Below are positions 1 through 8,764 of a stretch of 64,000 bases of DNA, in pieces. This DNA is from Candidatus Rifleibacteriota bacterium. GTDB taxonomy: Bacteria > Muiribacteriota > Ozemobacteria > Ozemobacterales > Ozemobacteraceae. Location: the NCBI GenBank assembly GCA_015233565.1, contig JADFXM010000007.1:124001-188000 (forward strand), in the 5' to 3' direction. The notes under the pieces were generated by a model that made no database searches, was not told the DNA's origin, and worked only from the letters and a program-made list of their open reading frames with translations. A program made the translations under genes and the position numbers. How positions within the stretch are numbered: position 1 is the first letter of the stretch; each line of letters begins with the position of its first letter.

Positions 1-948
1 ATGCGCCCAGTCCGTGTGGAGGAAATAAGACCGACCGTATCCTTGTATGCGCTCCTGAATGATCTTTGCGGCATTGGACGGCCATAAACCCTGACCCCCA
101 TTCCATTCTTCACCGACCTCCTGCAGGCAGACTACATCAATATCATTCTCATGAATCGCCCTGGCTATTTCGTTGAACTTGTCATCCTGATCTGCTTCCT
201 GATAGCAATGCAGATTGAGGGTTAGAATTTTCAAACCGGCGCGGCAGGCAATATAATTGCCGCCAAAATTATTGTCCCAGATTTCCTCCTGTTCCGTCTC
301 ACAGCCTATGACATATTCAACCTTGAAGTGGCTTCGAACCTTGATCCGGCCGACCCAGAGAGTCACGCCGTCTTCTTGGAGATTGTCGGCGCGATTTTGG
401 CGCTCCTGGTGCCAGTAATCGTGCTGTAAAAAGCAGCGGGTCTGATGAAACGTCTGCCAGTTGTCGATGGTCCAGCGGATAAAAACCTGTCCTGCCTGCA
501 CGGATCGATTAACTGCTACTGCTACCGGATGCGCCGTCTCACCATGAGGCAGCAAGCCTCGGAAACAGATCTGACTTAGCAGAAAACCAGGCCCTAAAAG
601 AATGCCGGCATTTTCTTTAATATAGAAGTTTAATTGGTGATTGTCGTCCCAATATTCTTTGCCTTCGACCAGGTAACGCAACTTAAAGCGGATATTCCCA
701 GACAATCCCTCTTGGGAATGGGCGCGAAAAGTGCCCTTGGCGAGCCACCGTTCCCTACTTGGGGTTGCCTGAAAATTATAATGGGCCGGTAGTATATTCC
801 AGACGTTGTCATCGGTGGCCCAATGGACCGCGATTTGTTTTTGGAAGCCAAGGTTTTCCACCAAAACGTCTATCTCAAACTCCTGGACAAGAACTCCATC
901 TTTTGCTGAGAAGATGTTCAGGGCATACACCAGGCGGATCTCGTTCAT
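1..948 (-). CDS. Two CBM21-like glycogen-binding modules fused to an endonuclease/exonuclease/phosphatase (EEP) domain, 3' end outside the window
   Basis: The minus-strand frame is open from an ATG at 948 (purine-rich AGAAAGAG just upstream) to the window edge, giving 316 residues without a stop. Residues about 15-112 and 145-232 look like two copies of a CBM21-type starch/glycogen-binding fold. Each carries the family's conserved tail: LRYLVEGKEYWDDN in the first and EYVIG...EIWDNNFGGNY in the second. From about residue 238 an EEP-family hydrolase begins: ILTLNLHCYQ, then DIDVVCLQEV, whose Glu (about 277) is the usual metal-binding residue. EEP enzymes cleave phosphodiester or phosphomonoester bonds in nucleic acids, phospholipids or inositol phosphates; the substrate cannot be told here. 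It is the last visible gene of the minus-strand set glgB - PLD - this gene, so a glycogen-tethered phosphoesterase is inferred. No signal peptide is seen, so it is probably cytoplasmic. Confidence 0.72.
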   Translation of the reverse strand, partial: MNEIRLVYALNIFSAKDGVLVQEFEIDVLVENLGFQKQIAVHWATDDNVWNILPAHYNFQATPSRERWLAKGTFRAHSQEGLSGNIRFKLRYLVEGKEYWDDNHQLNFYIKENAGILLGPGFLLSQICFRGLLPHGETAHPVAVAVNRSVQAGQVFIRWTIDNWQTFHQTRCFLQHDYWHQERQNRADNLQEDGVTLWVGRIKVRSHFKVEYVIGCETEQEEIWDNNFGGNYIACRAGLKILTLNLHCYQEADQDDKFNEIARAIHENDIDVVCLQEVGEEWNGGQGLWPSNAAKIIQERIQGYGRSYFLHTDWAH

Positions 949-1264
949 CTCTTTCTGTCATCCCGTTCCGGAGAAGGTTATTGGATTAAAACACCTTCCC
1001 ATAAAGTGTAAAAAATATACAGTAGAACTTTTTGCAATATTGTAGAAAAATTGCACATTTGCTGAGCAAGAATTCAATGGGAACAGTATTGTGAAAACTT
1101 TCCCAAAAGAGAATCTGATAATTTTGCAAGAACCTCGGTATAATAATACATTTTTCCCCAAAAAGCATTTCCTTTATCATCTGAAGAATAGGCCTCGCCG
1201 GAAAGTCTGGCTGTAAAACCTTTTCCGGTTGTTGTTTTACTTGGTAAGCCAACGATATGAGGCA
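949..1264. other. Gene-free gap between the PLD and CBM21-EEP genes
   Basis: About 316 bases without a convincing coding frame. A weak inverted repeat, CCGGAAA near 1198 with TTTCCGG near 1223, has a loop of about 18 nt and no T-run, so it is not called a terminator. The gap is large for an operon, and the CBM21-EEP gene may have its own promoter here, but I see no clear one. Confidence 0.4.
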
Positions 1265-2902
1265 TTACGAGTCCCAATAGATCTTCATGGAATTTATAGT
1301 TTCATGAAACTCCTGCGTATAGAGCCGGGCAATATTCCCGTCTGAAACCAGGGTCAAATGGTCATGTGAAAAAACGGAGGTATTATACCAATTAAAACTG
1401 CCGTCCAACACGCGAAAATCGTCGATGACGCAGTATTTTGCATGAATGGGTGAATAGGGAATGGGACGGCCGTTGACACCATATGCCAGGGCAATGGGGA
1501 TACCCGCTTGTTTCAGCCTTGTTATCGCCGGCAGCAAGGGCCGTTTAAGCTCTTCATGCATGGGGTATTCCTGTGTTGCATCTCCAGCCCTTGCCACATG
1601 ACCATTAAATATGAAGGTCAGCTCAACTCCCCGGTGTTTCGCCTGGATCAAGGCATCCACTACGCTATCGCCATAGTCCCCCTGCAACTCGCCCAAAAGA
1701 AACAGGCATGCTTTTATGGAATGTCGGGCGCGATGAATTTCGGATATTATGGCCTGATGGGGCCGGTAATTTTGGCCGTTCATCATTTTGTGGCGCCCGA
1801 AGGTATAGAGCAGGTTAAAGGGACTCAAGGGATCTATCCCGTATTGCTGAATAACTCCACCGCGAACGCTCTGGAAAATGTTATCGAGCAGCCGACAGAT
1901 CCCTTTTGAATGGAACGTCGCACCGGATTCCCAGTTTGCTCCCCAGAGATCAAAAGTAATGTTGAATGATCCCAGAATACAGTCTTCGTCGCCAAATATT
2001 ATGAACTTGTTATGCATGTCGGGAAGGACCTCGACGCGATTATCCCTGGAGGAGCAAAATACCCCCAGCAATTCACTTCCGGAACGTTTCAAACGCACAT
2101 AATTTTCACTGTTGGTCAAGGTCATCTTCCGCCAGTCGACAATACACTGGACTTTTATGCCATTGTTGACGGCGAATATCAGGTGGTTGATGAAGTCAGT
2201 ATCATCAATACAATCAACGCACACTTTTATGGTGTATTCCTCTTTCGGCTGCTGTCGCTTTTTCCGGACAAGCAAATCGATTTTTTCGTGGATAAATCGT
2301 TTCGGGTGGTAGGGGTGGTAACAAAGTCCTTTGGTGAACTTGGGAATCATATTGAGGGCTTCCAGGTGGCGGTTATACCAGTCGACATCCAGTTGAAGGA
2401 TTCCTGCATCAACCTCAACGGTCCGGTAAGTATTCTCCGTAACTCCCTGGTTAGTGATCTGCCGGCGATGATGTCGGTTATCTTCAATGTTGCTCCGCTC
2501 CATGAAAATGTATTCATGTTGTGAAGAAATGGATTGTTCACCCTTATGAAAAACATAGGAGAATTTGACGCAGTTTATCTGTCCGAGTTTCATTGGAAAC
2601 GGATGGATAAAAAAATCCCTGGTAACCCTTTCGTGTTGCAATTCTTGAACATCATAAGCGTCTGTGTCCGCAATAAAATTTTCACAAATTCCATCGTTGC
2701 GATACACCTTCAGGATCACTTTGACATTGGTCCATTTATCGGCCCTTACTTTGAAGCGGATTCGTCCGGTGCGAATAAGAAAACACTCCTTGAAGACATT
2801 GAGCAGTTTAAAGCTGGGAAAAAGCTCACCTTCGAATGGCACGGCAAAGCTTTCAGCATATGGCATTGGCGTCCTCCCTTGCCCTGTTTGCGTATTTGCC
2901 AT
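1265..2902 (-). CDS. Phospholipase D-family phosphodiesterase with two HKD-type motifs
   Basis: A 545-aa protein from the ATG at 2902; an in-frame TTG two codons upstream is possible but less likely, and a G-rich stretch lies just before. Residues about 1-140 form a beta-rich N-terminal region of unknown family. The PLD fold follows with two active-site motifs: HNKFIIFG...GSFN (about 297) and HAKYCVID...GSFNW (about 487). The second matches HxK(x)4D; in the first the Asp is displaced by one position (HNKFIIFGD). PLD-family enzymes use two His residues for phosphodiester hydrolysis or transfer on phospholipids, cardiolipin or nucleic acid. No signal peptide or membrane segment is evident. It lies 111 bases downstream of glgB on the same strand and upstream of a CBM21-EEP gene, which places two different phosphodiesterases beside glycogen synthesis. 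Substrate unknown. Confidence 0.8.
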   Translation of the reverse strand: MANTQTGQGRTPMPYAESFAVPFEGELFPSFKLLNVFKECFLIRTGRIRFKVRADKWTNVKVILKVYRNDGICENFIADTDAYDVQELQHERVTRDFFIHPFPMKLGQINCVKFSYVFHKGEQSISSQHEYIFMERSNIEDNRHHRRQITNQGVTENTYRTVEVDAGILQLDVDWYNRHLEALNMIPKFTKGLCYHPYHPKRFIHEKIDLLVRKKRQQPKEEYTIKVCVDCIDDTDFINHLIFAVNNGIKVQCIVDWRKMTLTNSENYVRLKRSGSELLGVFCSSRDNRVEVLPDMHNKFIIFGDEDCILGSFNITFDLWGANWESGATFHSKGICRLLDNIFQSVRGGVIQQYGIDPLSPFNLLYTFGRHKMMNGQNYRPHQAIISEIHRARHSIKACLFLLGELQGDYGDSVVDALIQAKHRGVELTFIFNGHVARAGDATQEYPMHEELKRPLLPAITRLKQAGIPIALAYGVNGRPIPYSPIHAKYCVIDDFRVLDGSFNWYNTSVFSHDHLTLVSDGNIARLYTQEFHETINSMKIYWDS

Positions 2903-3013
2903 GTCCAACCCCCAATTCCAATTTTCAGAATGGATAAAGGGGGGGACAAGGAAACGACTTCCTTTAATGAATATAATTCAGTTTCAGTTCAGCTCCTAAT
3001 CACCGGAAGATGC

Positions 3014-5194
3014 CTACCCCTCAAAGGTAAGAACGATGGCGGACAACGGAGGCAGGACTAGAGAAAGGGACCAAGGCCGATTCATCCACGACTGGTCTTC
3101 GGTCTGAAGATTAGCAGAACCGTTTCCGACATCGCTGCCCCCATAGAATCCGGAGTCGGAGTTGAAGATTTCCCTGTAAGTCCCGGGTCGCGGAACGCCA
3201 ATCCGGTATCCATGGCGAGGAACGGGTGTGAGGTTCAAGACAACCGCCATGAGTTCATTGCCATCACCCTTCCGAAGATAGCTCAAAACTGACTGCTGGC
3301 TGTCGTTGCAGTCGATCCACTCAAAGCCCTGCCAGTTGAACTCGTGACGGTACAAAGCTGGCGAGGTTGCGTAGAGTCGGTTCAGATCCCGGACCATGAG
3401 CTTCATTCCCCGATGGAGCCGATATTCAAGGACATACCAGTCCAGGACCCCGGCGCTGTTCCACTCAACTCCCTGTCCCAGTTCTATTCCCATGAAGAGC
3501 AACTTCTTTCCCGGGTGCGTGAACTGGTATGTGAGCAAGGTCCTTAGATTCGCGTGGCGCTGCCACTCGTCTCCGGGCATCTTGTTCAGCATGGACCCCT
3601 TACCGTGGCAGACCTCATCGTGGGAAAAGGGCAGAAGAAAATTTTCGGTGAACGCGTAGAGCATGCTGAAGGTAAGCATGTTGTGATGATACTGGCGGTG
3701 AACCGGGTCGTGGGACATGAAACGGAGGGTGTCGTTCATCCAACCCATGTTCCATTTCAGATCAAACCCAAGCCCGCCAACGTAGATAGGGCGGCTCACC
3801 TGGGGCCAGGAGGTGGACTCCTCGGCGATCATGAGAATTCCGGGACACTCCTCGTGAACCACCACGTTCAACTCTCGGATGAAGTCAATGGCCATGAGAT
3901 TCTCGCGGCCGCCATACTGGTTTGGGACCCACTCCCCGGCTTTCCGGGAATAGTCGAGGTACAACATCGAGGCCACGGCATCCACACGGAGGCCATCGAT
4001 GTGCATTTCTTCCAACCAGAAAAGGGCGCTGGAAATTAGAAAGTTTTTCACTTCGTTACGACCGAAATTAAAGATCAACGTAGACCAGTCGAGGTGCTCG
4101 CCCAGCCGGGGGTCCTCGTGCTCGAACAGCGGTGTGCCATCGAAGCGGGCCAGGGCGTGTTCATCTTTGGGAAAATGGGCCGGCACCCAATCCAGAAATA
4201 CCCCGATTTCGTTCTTGTGGCAATAATCGACAAAGTAACGAAAATCGTCGGGATCACCGAAGCGGTTGGTAGGTGCATAGTAACCCGTGGCCTGGTAACC
4301 CCAGGAAAGATCAAAGGGATGCTCGGTGATCGGTAATAGCTCGATGTGGGTAAAACCCACCTCCTTGACGTATTCCACCAGGGAATGGGCCATTTGTCGG
4401 TAATTGAGGAATTCGCCCTCCTGGTCCCGCATCCAGGAACCAGGATGGACCTCGTAGATGGACATTGGCAGATGCTGCCAGTCGGCCTTTCGGCGGCTTT
4501 CCATCCACAACTCGTCAGCCCATAAGTGGGTGCTTTCGCCTGTGATCACCGTTGCAGTTTTGGGTCGGCATTCGAACTGTCGGCCAAAGGGATCTGTCTT
4601 GAGCAGAATCTGGCCGGTGTGGCGGTTGCGGATTTCATATTTATAGAGATTTCCGGCCCACAGATCTGGGATAAACAACTCCCAAACTCCGCTCCCTCCC
4701 CTTACTCGCATGGGATGCCGGCGTCCATCCCAGTGGTTGAAATCCCCGACCACACTAACGCGCTCGGCATTTGGCGCCCACACAGCAAAGAGAGTGCCGG
4801 CTACACCGTCGACCTTGTGAGGATGTGAGCCGAGGAAACGATAGGCATGTCGGTGCCGCCCTTCGCCAAAGAGGTGAAGATCGAAGTCTCCGATCTGCGG
4901 GCCGAAGGTGTAAGGATCGTGGGCAATGTGCTCGTGGCAGTCTGCATCCCGCCAGATTAGGCGATAATGCTCGGGAATCAGGCTACCGTTTCCACGCCAC
5001 TCGAAAAAATCGCTCCCGGGGGTTCGCTTCAGGGGCAATTCCCCCTCGGCTACGGAGACGTCTGTGACGTTGGGAAGAAATGCGCGCACCAAGGTGGAGT
5101 CGCCGACCGGGTGCAGCCCAAGAAAGGCGAAGGGATCGTGATGGCGGGCTTCGCTGATCCTTATCAAATCTGAGTCAAGTTGTGGGGTATTCAT
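3014..5194 (-). CDS. glgB: 1,4-alpha-glucan (glycogen) branching enzyme GlgB
   Basis: A 726-aa GH13 branching enzyme that cuts alpha-1,4 glucan chains and re-attaches them by alpha-1,6 links during glycogen synthesis. The ATG at 5194 is chosen because AGGAG sits 8 bases upstream; the longer frame would need a TTG. N-terminal carbohydrate-binding modules ([19 protein letters not shown], about residues 136-154) precede the catalytic barrel. The nucleophile Asp is in DGLRVDAV (about 405), the acid/base Glu in MIAEES (about 458) and the third Asp in [12 protein letters not shown] (about 526), the same numbering as the well-studied Escherichia coli enzyme. Length is normal for the family. No other glycogen genes are visible; the downstream genes on the strand are a PLD-family protein and a CBM21-EEP protein. 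Confidence 0.96.
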   Translation of the reverse strand: MNTPQLDSDLIRISEARHHDPFAFLGLHPVGDSTLVRAFLPNVTDVSVAEGELPLKRTPGSDFFEWRGNGSLIPEHYRLIWRDADCHEHIAHDPYTFGPQIGDFDLHLFGEGRHRHAYRFLGSHPHKVDGVAGTLFAVWAPNAERVSVVGDFNHWDGRRHPMRVRGGSGVWELFIPDLWAGNLYKYEIRNRHTGQILLKTDPFGRQFECRPKTATVITGESTHLWADELWMESRRKADWQHLPMSIYEVHPGSWMRDQEGEFLNYRQMAHSLVEYVKEVGFTHIELLPITEHPFDLSWGYQATGYYAPTNRFGDPDDFRYFVDYCHKNEIGVFLDWVPAHFPKDEHALARFDGTPLFEHEDPRLGEHLDWSTLIFNFGRNEVKNFLISSALFWLEEMHIDGLRVDAVASMLYLDYSRKAGEWVPNQYGGRENLMAIDFIRELNVVVHEECPGILMIAEESTSWPQVSRPIYVGGLGFDLKWNMGWMNDTLRFMSHDPVHRQYHHNMLTFSMLYAFTENFLLPFSHDEVCHGKGSMLNKMPGDEWQRHANLRTLLTYQFTHPGKKLLFMGIELGQGVEWNSAGVLDWYVLEYRLHRGMKLMVRDLNRLYATSPALYRHEFNWQGFEWIDCNDSQQSVLSYLRKGDGNELMAVVLNLTPVPRHGYRIGVPRPGTYREIFNSDSGFYGGSDVGNGSANLQTEDQSWMNRPWSLSLVLPPLSAIVLTFEG

Positions 5195-5945
5195 GTATTC
5201 GCTCCTACTCAAAAGTTAAGGTTTAGAAATCGTGTTTCAGAATCTCAACGAGACGACGACCAGTTTCTCCAGCCCGCCACTAGGCTTATTTGTCCCTGCT
5301 TAGACATGATTACTCGATTGGGCTCAAGAGCAAACCACCGCAGACATAAAAGCCTATCCATTGGTTGGGTTGAAAAAACTTCCGGGGCAAACCTTCTCTG
5401 GCTTTTCCCGGTTTGTAGGTTGTCACATAACCTTTCACTGGTTTCCTGTGAACGGTGGACTATCAAATGCTTTTTCTGGAATAAGCACCGTCAGTTAGAT
5501 CTCTCACATCTTTCCGACGAATTTTTAAACTCGCATCTGTTTTTCTATCATGCCTTTTCAAAAAATGCAAGAACATTTTCAAAGTTCAATTCTTAAAGAT
5601 TGATTGGAAGCTGTAATCGCTCGGAGAAGGGAAAAAATAAGTTGCCCGATGGTGTGATGATTTTTTTCGCATGTAAAAATTTTGAAAAATCAACAAAAAT
5701 TCTATGTTGATGAGCTTTTACGCAGTTTTCGACACTTTCAACAAGCATATGTTAAATTTTCACACAAATTGACCTGCGGTATAAAATGTTATTGATTTTA
5801 TCAATGCTTTCAGGTATTTTTGTTTTTTTGCATCGATTTGGGGAAGTCGCATTGACGGCAGTATATCAAAAGACGGCACAATCCTTCATTAAAGTATAAG
5901 CAAAGTCATTCAAACGATAGCTTCGTTTCGTGTCAAACAAAGTTT
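5195..5945. other. Gene-free region between glgB and the LbH gene
   Basis: About 750 bases. Short open frames on both strands lack ribosome-binding sites and recognisable sequence. The stretch from about 5640 to 5840 is very AT-rich. The promoter of glgB should lie here, but I could not identify it with confidence. Confidence 0.5.
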
Positions 5946-5974
5946 TTGACTTAATGGTAAATGTGAAATATAAT
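5946..5974 (+). promoter_or_regulatory. Sigma-70-type promoter of the LbH (gamma-CA-like) gene
   Basis: TTGACT at 5946-5951 and TATAAT at 5969-5974 are separated by exactly 17 bases. The predicted start near 5981 leaves a short leader with GGAGG at 5994 ahead of the GTG at 6005, which rules out the longer frame beginning upstream of the promoter. Confidence 0.75.
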
Positions 5975-6004
5975 GTGGAGAGGGTATTGTATTGGAGGTC
6001 TTTC

Positions 6005-6625
6005 GTGATCAAATCAATTGCTGGAAAAATGCCAAAAATTGATTCTTCGGCCTTCATCGCTGAAAATGCGACAATAATAGGTGATGTAGAAATTGGAGTT
6101 AATGCAAGCGTCTGGCAAGGCGCCATATTAAGTGGTGACACCAATTTCATCCAGATCGGCGCTGAATCCAACATTCAGGAAGGGTGTGTAATTCACGGCG
6201 AACGGGACCCAATTGGCCGAACCAAAGGCGCCTCTATTATCGGAAATCGTGTAACAGTAGGATATGGGGCGATCGTTAGCAGTTCTTCTATTGAAGATGA
6301 TTGCCTGATCGGAATGGGCGCAATTATTTTTTCCGGGGTCAAAATAGGAAAGGGCTCGCTTGTAGCTGCCGGAGCGCTTGTTCGTGAAAATTGTGAAATT
6401 GAAGAAGATTGTTTGATTGGAATGGGGGCGATTATTCTTTCGGGGGTCAAGATAGGCAAGGGCTCGCTTGTAGCTGCGGGTTCTCTTGTTCAGGAAAATA
6501 AAGAATTCCCTCCCCGTTCAATGATTGCGGGAAGTCCGGCTGTTTTGAAAAAGACGCTTTCTGCTAAAGAAGCTTTCAATTTGCGAAAAATTACTCTTTC
6601 TCATATTGAAGGAAATAATAAATAA
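6005..6625 (+). CDS. Gamma-carbonic-anhydrase-like left-handed beta-helix protein with internal duplication
   Basis: A 206-aa hexapeptide-repeat protein starting at GTG 6005, fixed by GGAGG at 5994-5998 and the promoter just upstream. The opening (IAGKMPKI..SAFIAENATIIGDVEIG) is typical of the gamma-carbonic-anhydrase/YrdA family, which binds one metal through three His at subunit interfaces. Here only the first His is kept (CVIH, H64). The other two positions read VGYGA (Tyr 87) and IVSSS (Ser 92) where the family has His. Residues 97-132 and 133-168 are a tandem duplication (30 of 36 identical) encoded by adjacent 108-bp units, which adds about two helix coils and makes the protein longer than the usual roughly 170-180 residues. 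It is probably not a carbonic anhydrase. A structural or altered-specificity role is inferred. Confidence 0.85.
   Translation: MIKSIAGKMPKIDSSAFIAENATIIGDVEIGVNASVWQGAILSGDTNFIQIGAESNIQEGCVIHGERDPIGRTKGASIIGNRVTVGYGAIVSSSSIEDDCLIGMGAIIFSGVKIGKGSLVAAGALVRENCEIEEDCLIGMGAIILSGVKIGKGSLVAAGSLVQENKEFPPRSMIAGSPAVLKKTLSAKEAFNLRKITLSHIEGNNK
6293..6508 (+). repeat. Tandem 108-bp coding repeat inside the LbH gene
   Basis: Units 6293-6400 and 6401-6508 are adjacent, exactly 108 bases each and in frame. They encode 36-residue blocks that share CLIGMGAII, SGVKIGKGSLVAAG and LV.EN. Thirty-six residues equal two 18-residue turns of a left-handed beta-helix. Confidence 0.9.
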
Positions 6626-6799
6626 TAGGATCATCCGGAATTGAGATTCCCAGATGTTCATGAGCGGAAGCAATTCTCAACAACTTCAGATCAATGAAAA
6701 CGCAGCAACGAACAAGTTCTGGTCACCACGGCGTTTATCGGTCCGATACCGGTATGTTTAACACCTAAATTATTGAAGATTTAATTCACAATAACAAAT

Positions 6800-7606
6800 T
6801 CATTCTTCGTGAGCAGTTCCGAATTTTTTTGCTTCAGAGAGGTATTTGGAAACGGTTCCGGGAGGGTTGGGTAAATTCTTCATGGACTTTTCGATTTGAT
6901 CTGTTGGGATGCTTTTCATGATAAACTTAGCCATGCCCTCAATATATCCTTCTTTTGAGGAGTTTTTTTCCGCTTTAGCAAGGCTTCCGAGAATGTTTTG
7001 AACTTCGCCATCTGTAACAGGTTTCTTCGGCGACAAGTCAAGTATAACCATCAATCTTGGGGTAGTAAATTTCAATGCTTTACGAGGGATCAAAATTTGG
7101 ATTCTCCAAAATTCATCCACTTCGTCAATTGAAACGGAATCCTGTATTTGGAGCCCCCATCCGATATCGATTACCGAGACGGAATCTGTTGCGGGTTTTG
7201 GCCAGACTTTTTTCGGTAAGTGGGCCTTTATACCGTAAAAGCTTGGATCATAGCCATATTGGTGCTTGTCTACATAAGCTGAACTCAGTTCTTCCCAGTT
7301 TGATGTCATAACGACTACTTCTTTATTCATGTCTTCGAGGACGACATCACACTTGTACGTTTTTTGATTAGGAATGTAAGGGATATTTACGGTTTGGTCT
7401 TCATAACCCTTTGCTTCTACTTGTACAACGAACGTATTGTTTTTCAGAAAGACCTTTACCTTTGCGTCAACAATTTGAATCATGGTTTTTGATCGTACTT
7501 CTACATCCACGGTTATTCCGCCAACGGTGTAAGGAATTGCAAATAAGCTGGAAGTGGTTAAAATTATCATTAGGAACATTGTACTGAACAAAAAAGTTGT
7601 TTTCAT
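6800..7606 (-). CDS. Exported protein of unknown function
   Basis: A 268-aa protein. The ATG at 7606 is chosen because AAGGAAAGGAAAG lies immediately upstream; the longer frame starts with GTG. Residues about 1-23 form a signal peptide ending near SSLFA. The next region, about 25-95 (beta-rich, with VEVRSKTMIQIVDAKVKVFL and a YEDQTVNIPY segment), resembles the small beta-sandwich modules that decorate extracytoplasmic proteins. The remainder is not recognised. It lies head-to-head, across a long gap, with the metallophosphoesterase gene, and a Pho-box-like repeat on its own strand occurs about 460 bases upstream. No enzyme motif is visible, so no function is proposed. Confidence 0.7.
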   Translation of the reverse strand: MKTTFLFSTMFLMIILTTSSLFAIPYTVGGITVDVEVRSKTMIQIVDAKVKVFLKNNTFVVQVEAKGYEDQTVNIPYIPNQKTYKCDVVLEDMNKEVVVMTSNWEELSSAYVDKHQYGYDPSFYGIKAHLPKKVWPKPATDSVSVIDIGWGLQIQDSVSIDEVDEFWRIQILIPRKALKFTTPRLMVILDLSPKKPVTDGEVQNILGSLAKAEKNSSKEGYIEGMAKFIMKSIPTDQIEKSMKNLPNPPGTVSKYLSEAKKFGTAHEE

Positions 7607-7990
7607 TTTCTTTCCTTTCCTTTTCACGATCTGCGGTGGACCTTAAGCAAGCCCTCTAAACAGAGTACAGCTTCGATAAAACTTCCAACACTTCAAAAAC
7701 CGAGAATTCCAAATATTTGAAAGCCCTTCCGAGATACGTTTAACTTATTTTCAACTTAAGAAGGCCACCCTCTCCTGAATATAATTGCTATACCAAAACG
7801 TCGATAAATAAAACAACCATCACTTGGAGGAGGATTTCCGGATTTCATGTAATTATAACAGAAAATTTTTATTTTTGGGTGTAAAATGTAAACAAAATTT
7901 GGAAATTATTTTCACTTAAAACGCTCATGAAAAAAGCTCATATAAAGTTTGGAAATTCTTAAAAGAATAACGTTTAAACATTAAAATTTC

Positions 7991-8007
7991 GTTAAGCTAA
8001 TGTTAGA
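7991..8007 (+). promoter_or_regulatory. Putative Pho box (11-bp direct repeat), plus orientation
   Basis: GTTAAG (7991-7996), five bases, GTTAGA (8002-8007): an 11-bp period matching the repeat found upstream of the Pit/PhoBR block at 27485. Weaker in-phase units flank it (ATTAAA at 7980, GTGAAT at 8013). PhoB/PhoP regulators bind direct repeats of this period; assignment to PhoB is inference. Confidence 0.5.
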
Positions 8008-8062
8008 AAATTGTGAATAAATTTTAGATTAGGTTTATCTATAACTTTTTTCAATTCAAATT

Positions 8063-8079
8063 CTTAACACACTTCTAAC
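8063..8079 (-). promoter_or_regulatory. Putative Pho box (11-bp direct repeat), minus orientation
   Basis: Read on the minus strand: GTTAGA (8079-8074), five bases, GTTAAG (8068-8063). A possible -10 element, TATAGAT, lies about 20 bases further on this strand. It could serve the exported-protein gene at 6800-7606, with a long leader. Confidence 0.45.
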
Positions 8080-8764
8080 TTTATTTTTTTAGATCTTTGT
8101 GTTATAAGTTTTTCATACGAATTTGATTTTACATTTGTGCCAGAAAACCTGGAAACGCTGGCAGGGGTAGTTTTTCCTGAATTATACTAGTACCAGTCGT
8201 TAGAGCCTGTCGATTAATCTCGGTACATTTTGTTCGGTACAAAGCGACCCGCTGTTGATGCTAAAAAGCGAGGCGAAAAATTGGGTGGTTACATTAAAAT
8301 ATGAAAATTTGGGCATTTTCCGACAGTCTCGTTAAGCAGTTCAGTTCAAGCAGCAGAAGAGTTCTCTTTTAAATTAAGGGAGCTTACTAATTATTCTTTT
8401 CCAAATTGGTTAAATATGGCTGGTAGAAGAAAAATAGGCCGCCGAAAAAATTCTTTTTTGGACTAATCTTGAGTTTTTTTAAATTTTGGAAATCCATTTT
8501 TGGGAACCGTTTCGTATTCTTGAGTTTCCTTAAATCGTCAGATTTTTTAAAGTGTTAGTCCAACATAGAATAATTTAAAAGACTTAACAAAGTCGCCAAA
8601 AGTGGCTGTTAATAGGTGATTGTAGCTTGTTTCTTTCACCTTAGTTCTGAATTGCGCGGAAAGCTTTTTTGTTGGTTTAATTACGTTCCAGTGTTGAGTT
8701 TGCTTGATTTTGTCGGCAGTTTAATTGATTTTTCCGAAAAATTGAATTTCAGGAGGAATTGGTA

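Larger units (their letters stand above)
7607..8764. other. Long AT-rich gene-free region with Pho-box-like repeats
   Basis: About 1.16 kb with no credible coding frame. It holds two oppositely oriented 11-bp-spaced repeat pairs (7991-8007 and 8063-8079, listed separately). From about 8180 to 8750 there are short repeats such as CGGTACAttttgttCGGTACA, but no tRNA-like or terminator structure. A non-coding RNA or a long leader for the downstream gene cannot be excluded. Confidence 0.5.

Noticed and set aside
2012-2524. Plus-strand frame of 170 codons within the PLD gene
   Set aside because: Antisense to conserved PLD motifs, with no independent start signal.
5180-5596. Plus-strand frame of 138 codons upstream of glgB
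   Set aside because: It begins inside glgB on the other strand with no SD; its translation has no family features.
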